Shown here piece after piece: positions 60,196 through 64,000 of a DNA stretch of 64,000 nt (within the stretch, counting starts at the first letter, position 1; each line of letters begins with the position of its first letter). The DNA comes from Desulfolinea sp964487745. GTDB taxonomy: Bacteria; Chloroflexota; Anaerolineae; Anaerolineales; Villigracilaceae. A program made the translations under genes and the position numbers. The stretch lies in the NCBI GenBank assembly GCA_964487745.1, contig CAZASG010000012.1:1-64000 (forward strand), written 5' to 3'. The notes beneath the pieces are model-generated. The model was not told the DNA's origin. It did not search any database and worked only from the letters and a program-made list of their open reading frames with translations.

Positions 60196-61395
60196 ATGAC
60201 AACTTCTACATCTGAAGTACTTGCGCCTCCCACCGAGCGATATACAATTTTGGGGTGGCTGAAGAAAAATCTGTTTGGCTCGTTTGGGGATTCAATACTC
60301 ACGATCATTGCGATCTGGTTGACTTATTCAATGCTTAGGCCGTCCCTGGCTTGGGGCTTTGGTGAGGCTAAATGGCAAGTCATTGCTGATAACCTTAAGC
60401 TTTTTATGGTGGGACGTTACCCTGCTGAAGAGCTTTGGCGTGTGTGGGCTGTTCTATATCTGTTGGCTGCAGTAATAGGTTTTACCTGGGGTGTCTGGGT
60501 TAAAGGTAAAGAAAAAGCTGGTTATGTTTTGCTTGGTATACCTGTCTTCTTGGCGTTATTGCCCTTTAGCACAACAATCCGTCTAATGATCCTTGCTCTC
60601 GATTTGCTTGGAATACTGGGTGTTTTGGTAGGGCGTATAAACAATCCCAAATTCAAAACATGGTCGATTGCTTCCCTATTACTATATTTCCCGGTAGGGA
60701 TTTTCATCATCGGCGGTTTGACAGGTGATGGTGGTTTCTTGCCCACAGTTAAGCCAGACCTTTGGGGGGGCTTGATGCTTACCATTCTCCTTGCGGTGAT
60801 TGGTATCATCTTCTCTTTCCCTATCGGCGTCTCTTTGGCACTAGGACGGCAATCGAAATTGCCGATCATTAGCTGGTTTTCTGTTGGCGTTATCGAGCTT
60901 GTTCGTGGTGTTCCGCTAATTACCATTCTTTTCATGATGGATTTGATGTTGCCTCTGTTCCTTCCTGCTCAAATTCGTGTAGAAGGTGTTATTCGCGCAT
61001 TTGTCGCGATCACGCTTTTTAGTGCGGCGTATATGGCAGAGAATGTCCGTGGTGGCTTGCAAGCCATCCCGAGAGGGCAATATGAAGCTGCTCATGCCTT
61101 GGGCTTGAATGGTTTCACAACGATGGCATTTATTATTTTGCCGCAAGCTCTGAAAGCCGTTATTCCAATTCTGGTTAGCCAATTCATTGGTCTATTGAAA
61201 GATACAACTCTTGTCATGATCCTGAGCCTCTTTGATGTTTTGGGGATTGGTAAATCAGTTTTGGGCAATCCCGAATATGTTGGCACAGCAAAAGAAGTAT
61301 ATGTTTTCGTCGCAGCCCTTTTCTGGGTGCTAAGCTATGGATTATCTTACGCGAGCCAGCGACTAGAAACATCTTTGGGCGTTGGTGAACGCTAA
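60196..61395 (+). CDS. aapM: Amino-acid ABC transporter permease (AapM-like)
   Basis: This 399-residue second permease has the EAA loop MAENVRGGLQAIPRGQYEAAHALGLNGFTTMAFIILPQALK and an N-terminal block of five helices, as in AapM/BztC. It forms the translocation pore with the AapQ-like subunit. Stop and start of neighbours are two and eleven bases away, so the operon is tight. Confidence 0.9.
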   Translation: MTTSTSEVLAPPTERYTILGWLKKNLFGSFGDSILTIIAIWLTYSMLRPSLAWGFGEAKWQVIADNLKLFMVGRYPAEELWRVWAVLYLLAAVIGFTWGVWVKGKEKAGYVLLGIPVFLALLPFSTTIRLMILALDLLGILGVLVGRINNPKFKTWSIASLLLYFPVGIFIIGGLTGDGGFLPTVKPDLWGGLMLTILLAVIGIIFSFPIGVSLALGRQSKLPIISWFSVGVIELVRGVPLITILFMMDLMLPLFLPAQIRVEGVIRAFVAITLFSAAYMAENVRGGLQAIPRGQYEAAHALGLNGFTTMAFIILPQALKAVIPILVSQFIGLLKDTTLVMILSLFDVLGIGKSVLGNPEYVGTAKEVYVFVAALFWVLSYGLSYASQRLETSLGVGER

Positions 61396-61406
61396 AAGGA
61401 GATATT

Positions 61407-62171
61407 ATGACCGACAAACCAATTTATGAAGAACAAGATCCGATTATTGTTTGCCGTGATGTCCAGAAATGGTACGGCGATTTTCACGCTCTAAAAGGCG
61501 TTAACATGGAAGTGCGAAAAGGTGAAGTTGTTGTTATCTTTGGTCCATCCGGCTCAGGTAAATCAACCTTTATTCGCACGATCAATCGCCTTGAAGAACA
61601 TCAGGGCGGGCAAATTGTTGTGGATGGCATTGAGTTGACACATGATATTAAGAATATCGAATCCATCCGAAAAGAGACCGGTATGGTCTTCCAGCAATTC
61701 AACCTGTTCCCGCACCTGACGGTAATGCAAAACATTACCTTGGCTCCGTTACAGGTCCGCAAACAAGAAAAAGAAGAAGCTGAGAAAACGGCTATGGAAC
61801 TGCTCGAGCGTGTTGGTATCCCTGAGCAGGCCTATAAATTCCCCGGTCAGCTTTCGGGTGGACAACAGCAGCGTGTGGCGATTGCGCGCGCATTGGCAAT
61901 GAAACCGAAGATCATGCTTTTCGACGAACCCACATCGGCGCTTGATCCTGAAATGATCAAGGAAGTGCTCGATGTAATGATCGAGCTTGCCAAGAGCGGT
62001 ATGACCATGCTTGTGGTCACGCACGAGATGAGCTTTGCCCGCTCCGTGGCAGATACGCTCTACTTCTTTGACGAAGGGCAGATCGTGGAAAGCGGTTCTC
62101 CGGAAGAAATATACAACAATCCGCAAGAAGATCGCACCAAGCTTTTCCTCTCACAAATTTTGCAACATTAG
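61407..62171 (+). CDS. aapP: Amino-acid ABC transporter ATPase (AapP/GlnQ-like)
   Basis: This 254-residue ATPase has Walker A FGPSGSGKST, the Q-loop VFQQFNLFPHLTVMQN, the signature QLSGGQQQRVAIARAL, Walker B IMLFDEPTSALDPE and the switch histidine VTHEMSFARSVAD. It is the standard length and nearly canonical throughout. AAGGAG precedes the ATG. It completes the transporter. Confidence 0.94.
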   Translation: MTDKPIYEEQDPIIVCRDVQKWYGDFHALKGVNMEVRKGEVVVIFGPSGSGKSTFIRTINRLEEHQGGQIVVDGIELTHDIKNIESIRKETGMVFQQFNLFPHLTVMQNITLAPLQVRKQEKEEAEKTAMELLERVGIPEQAYKFPGQLSGGQQQRVAIARALAMKPKIMLFDEPTSALDPEMIKEVLDVMIELAKSGMTMLVVTHEMSFARSVADTLYFFDEGQIVESGSPEEIYNNPQEDRTKLFLSQILQH

Positions 62172-62185
62172 GATATTCACAAACA

Positions 62186-62216
62186 AAAAAAGAGCCATCC
62201 TTGCGATGGCTCTTTT
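62186..62216. terminator. Terminator after the amino-acid transporter operon
   Basis: The stem AAAAGAGCCATC with a short loop pairs with GATGGCTCTTTT. The opposite gene ends three bases past it, so it can serve both strands. Confidence 0.88.
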
Positions 62217-62218
62217 GC

Positions 62219-62719
62219 TTAAAAATCGAAGTTGCCTACTCTGCCTCCGTTGACCCAAACCCAATAACTTCCGGGTGGATAAGTGCCCAAATTAACACGA
62301 ATATCAAAGGCGCGTAGCACCTGCTCGCATTCCAGATCAGGCTCTGCAACAGAGTAAACCTCCAAATTAACAAGATTATCCTCGTCAGGTGGGTGAACAA
62401 AGATGCGTAATTCGTGACAGGGGGTTGGGAGATACCCACTGATATGCAGGATAACCTCGGCGGGCGTGCTGTCTGAAAAAAGCAAATAAATAGAACTGGT
62501 GATCGCATTTGCCCGATCAAGATCGCTGTCTCCAGCCTTGGGAAGATAACTGGGTGGAGCTTCTGTGCTAATGGGGTCCTCAGCAACAACAAGAGTGGGC
62601 TCAAGTGTAAAATCAAGTTCAAGAGTTGGTGTTTCTGGGGCAGAAAAATTGGCACAACCCGTCAATAAAATGACACCAAAGATTAAGTTTCCTACATTCT
62701 TTTTCATGTTAAAGCTCAT
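62219..62719 (-). CDS. Lipoprotein, function unknown
   Basis: This 166-residue protein has a lipobox LTGC and a Thr/Pro-rich linker, then a small beta-type domain (EVILHISGYLPTPCHELRIFVHPPDEDNLVNLEVYSVAEPDLECEQVLRAFDIRV). Two cysteines may pair. I do not recognise the family. I chose the ATG at 62719, with AGGA five bases upstream; ATG 62707 is the alternative. It overlaps the end of the PEP-utilising gene by 11 bases. Confidence 0.6.
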   Translation of the reverse strand: MSFNMKKNVGNLIFGVILLTGCANFSAPETPTLELDFTLEPTLVVAEDPISTEAPPSYLPKAGDSDLDRANAITSSIYLLFSDSTPAEVILHISGYLPTPCHELRIFVHPPDEDNLVNLEVYSVAEPDLECEQVLRAFDIRVNLGTYPPGSYWVWVNGGRVGNFDF

Positions 62720-64000
62720 CACTTTCCTCGAGTATTTCCACAGCCCCATTACTGCCATCGATTTTCACGAGCATCCCCGTTTTTAGCCTTGTTGTAGCTT
62801 CGTGTACTCCAACCACAGCCGGGATGCCATATTCGCGCGCGACAACGGAACCGTGCGTCATCAAGCCGCCAACTTCCATTACCAAACCTCCTGCGGCTAA
62901 AAAGAGCGGTGTCCATGCAGGATCAGTGCCAGGGCAGACCAGAATTTCACCCACCTTTAGCTGAGTTTCATGTGGGTTTAAGACCACGCGTACGCGCCCC
63001 TCGATCATGCCAGGTGAAACAGGATCACCTACGATGTCAGTGCTGTCATCGACGGTTGTTTGTACCCCTTCGAAGAAGGCCCTTCCATCACTCAGCAGTA
63101 CACGGGGTAGCATTTTTCGACGCAATTCTCGTGCGCGTGCTTCGCGCCGTTGCATGATCTTTTTACGGATTTCTTTAGAGATTTCTTCTTGAGAAGCGAT
63201 CGCCTCCAGCTCCTCGATTTTCAGGAAGAAGAGATCGTTGTCTCTTTCGAGAAGATTTTTGGCTAACAGGGCTTTTCCGCTCTCTAAGAACCCTTTGTGG
63301 ATGACATCCATCATTTGGATGGCGAAAAACTTTGGGGCTTCCCGCAGCCCTGCAAGCGGACGATAACGACTGACCGCCCAGCGGACCAAACGTGCTTTGA
63401 GCTTGCCACCGTTTAATTTACGAACTTTTCTCTCGAGCTTTTTAGCGGCTAACTCCGCTACCTCAGCACCTTTTTTAAAAACAAGATCTGGCGCAAGAGC
63501 CGGATCGGTGATTTCAAGATAGCTTTGTATGGTTTGAAGAATGTGGAAGGGCTCATCCCGCCAGCGTGGACGACCGAGATCGATTTCGCCAAGACCGCGC
63601 ATCCCATAGCGAGACATGAACCGGGCTACAGCTTGCTGGGCGATCTCAGGGAGAGTCTTCTTTTTGTAGGCGGTGGCAATTTGAAGGGCGTCTGTCTCGG
63701 CGAAGAGTTGCAGTGATTCTGGGTCGGCACCAATGGTCTGTGCCGTTTCCCAGAGATGCAGATCCATTTCCGTCGTCACGTTATTAGGCAGCCCACGAGA
63801 AATTTCGAGATAAAGCTGTGGCTCGCCGATGGCTTTGCTGAAACGTTGCAGGATGCCGAAAAAGGGAGCCATGCTTGCAACGATGGCGCTGACGCCCTGC
63901 GGGACGACGGTATTGGGGAAGATCAGGCGGGCTTCGTGCCAGAGAGTGATGTGATTGCGGAAGTCATCCCAGAGATCGCCTGTGAGCTTGGCACGGGTTT
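62709..64000 (-). CDS. PEP-utilising enzyme, PEP-synthase/rifampicin-phosphotransferase type (5' end outside window)
   Basis: About 430 residues of the C-terminal part are visible; the frame stays open to the window end (codons upstream of 63872 continue in frame, e.g. GVSAIVASMAPFFG), so the start lies beyond. The C-terminal 80 residues hold the phosphohistidine swivelling domain: GGLMTHGSVVAREYGIPAVVG with the catalytic His, and CPGTDPAWTPLFLAAGGLV. A middle region rich in Lys/Arg/Glu matches the linker of PEP synthases and of Rph-type proteins. Which of these it is depends on the missing N-terminus. Confidence 0.8.
   Translation of the reverse strand, partial: TRAKLTGDLWDDFRNHITLWHEARLIFPNTVVPQGVSAIVASMAPFFGILQRFSKAIGEPQLYLEISRGLPNNVTTEMDLHLWETAQTIGADPESLQLFAETDALQIATAYKKKTLPEIAQQAVARFMSRYGMRGLGEIDLGRPRWRDEPFHILQTIQSYLEITDPALAPDLVFKKGAEVAELAAKKLERKVRKLNGGKLKARLVRWAVSRYRPLAGLREAPKFFAIQMMDVIHKGFLESGKALLAKNLLERDNDLFFLKIEELEAIASQEEISKEIRKKIMQRREARARELRRKMLPRVLLSDGRAFFEGVQTTVDDSTDIVGDPVSPGMIEGRVRVVLNPHETQLKVGEILVCPGTDPAWTPLFLAAGGLVMEVGGLMTHGSVVAREYGIPAVVGVHEATTRLKTGMLVKIDGSNGAVEILEESDEL

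Overview
The window is a chromosomal segment of moderate GC, very probably from a Chloroflexota bacterium of the Anaerolineae type. That assignment is inferred from gene content: many small lipoproteins with a classical lipobox, Ala/Glu/Pro-rich lipoprotein linkers, a PGM1-like ATP-grasp, DUF2207 and PilZ proteins, and an ABC-exported rhamnose glycan locus. There is no rRNA operon, CRISPR array or complete mobile element. One tRNA gene is present, tRNA-Glu(TTC), on the minus strand.

Layout. 1-3.7 kb: a small membrane protein, a PGM1-like ATP-grasp ligase with a tyrosine-phosphatase-like enzyme, and a lipoprotein. 3.7-6.8 kb: a sugar-type ABC importer (two permeases, then the binding protein) without an ATPase gene. 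7.0-9.5 kb: a secreted protein ending in six exact-period 120-bp FG-GAP/VCBS-like repeats. 9.7-23.2 kb: a surface-glycan locus on the plus strand. It begins with a 1584-residue fusion (sulfotransferase, coiled coil, WbsX-like domain, GT4 and GT2), continues with a pyruvyl transferase, a methyltransferase, two GT2 enzymes and a Wzm/Wzt exporter, and ends with the dTDP-L-rhamnose genes rfbC-B-A-D. 23.4-26.0 kb: a two-permease ABC-2 exporter on the minus strand, then tRNA-Glu.

26.5-35.6 kb is a long minus-strand run of housekeeping and orphan genes (signal peptidase I, YgiT-type zinc finger, methyltransferase, small phosphatase, PilZ protein). Its upstream half is the most unusual part of the window. 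It holds a membrane zinc-ribbon protein, a DUF2207-like membrane protein whose C-terminus is a glycine-flanked Cys-Ala tail with seven cysteines, a small membrane protein, a PqqD-radical SAM-SPASM enzyme, a close paralogue of that enzyme that has lost all cluster cysteines, and a C_GCAxxG_C_C protein. I propose that this is a candidate peptide- or protein-modification system acting on the Cys-Ala tail.

35.6-44 kb: an acyl-CoA mutase large subunit, an OLD-family ATPase/TOPRIM nuclease, three lipoprotein or secreted proteins (two sharing an undescribed C-terminal domain), a TIR-membrane protein and small membrane proteins. 44-52.8 kb: an SDR epimerase, a CoA-binding protein, lipoproteins, a transglutaminase-like protein, a DUF1992 protein, a papain-like protease without a signal peptide beside a poorly explained 0.8-kb gap, and an AarF/UbiB kinase. 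52.9-57.4 kb: a hydrolase-acyl-CoA-ligase fusion, a second hydrolase and a saccharopine-dehydrogenase-like enzyme. 57.7-62.2 kb: a complete polar amino-acid ABC importer (aapJQMP-like) with a recognisable promoter and an internal terminator after the binding-protein gene. The window ends inside a PEP-utilising (pyruvate-phosphate-dikinase-like) enzyme on the minus strand.
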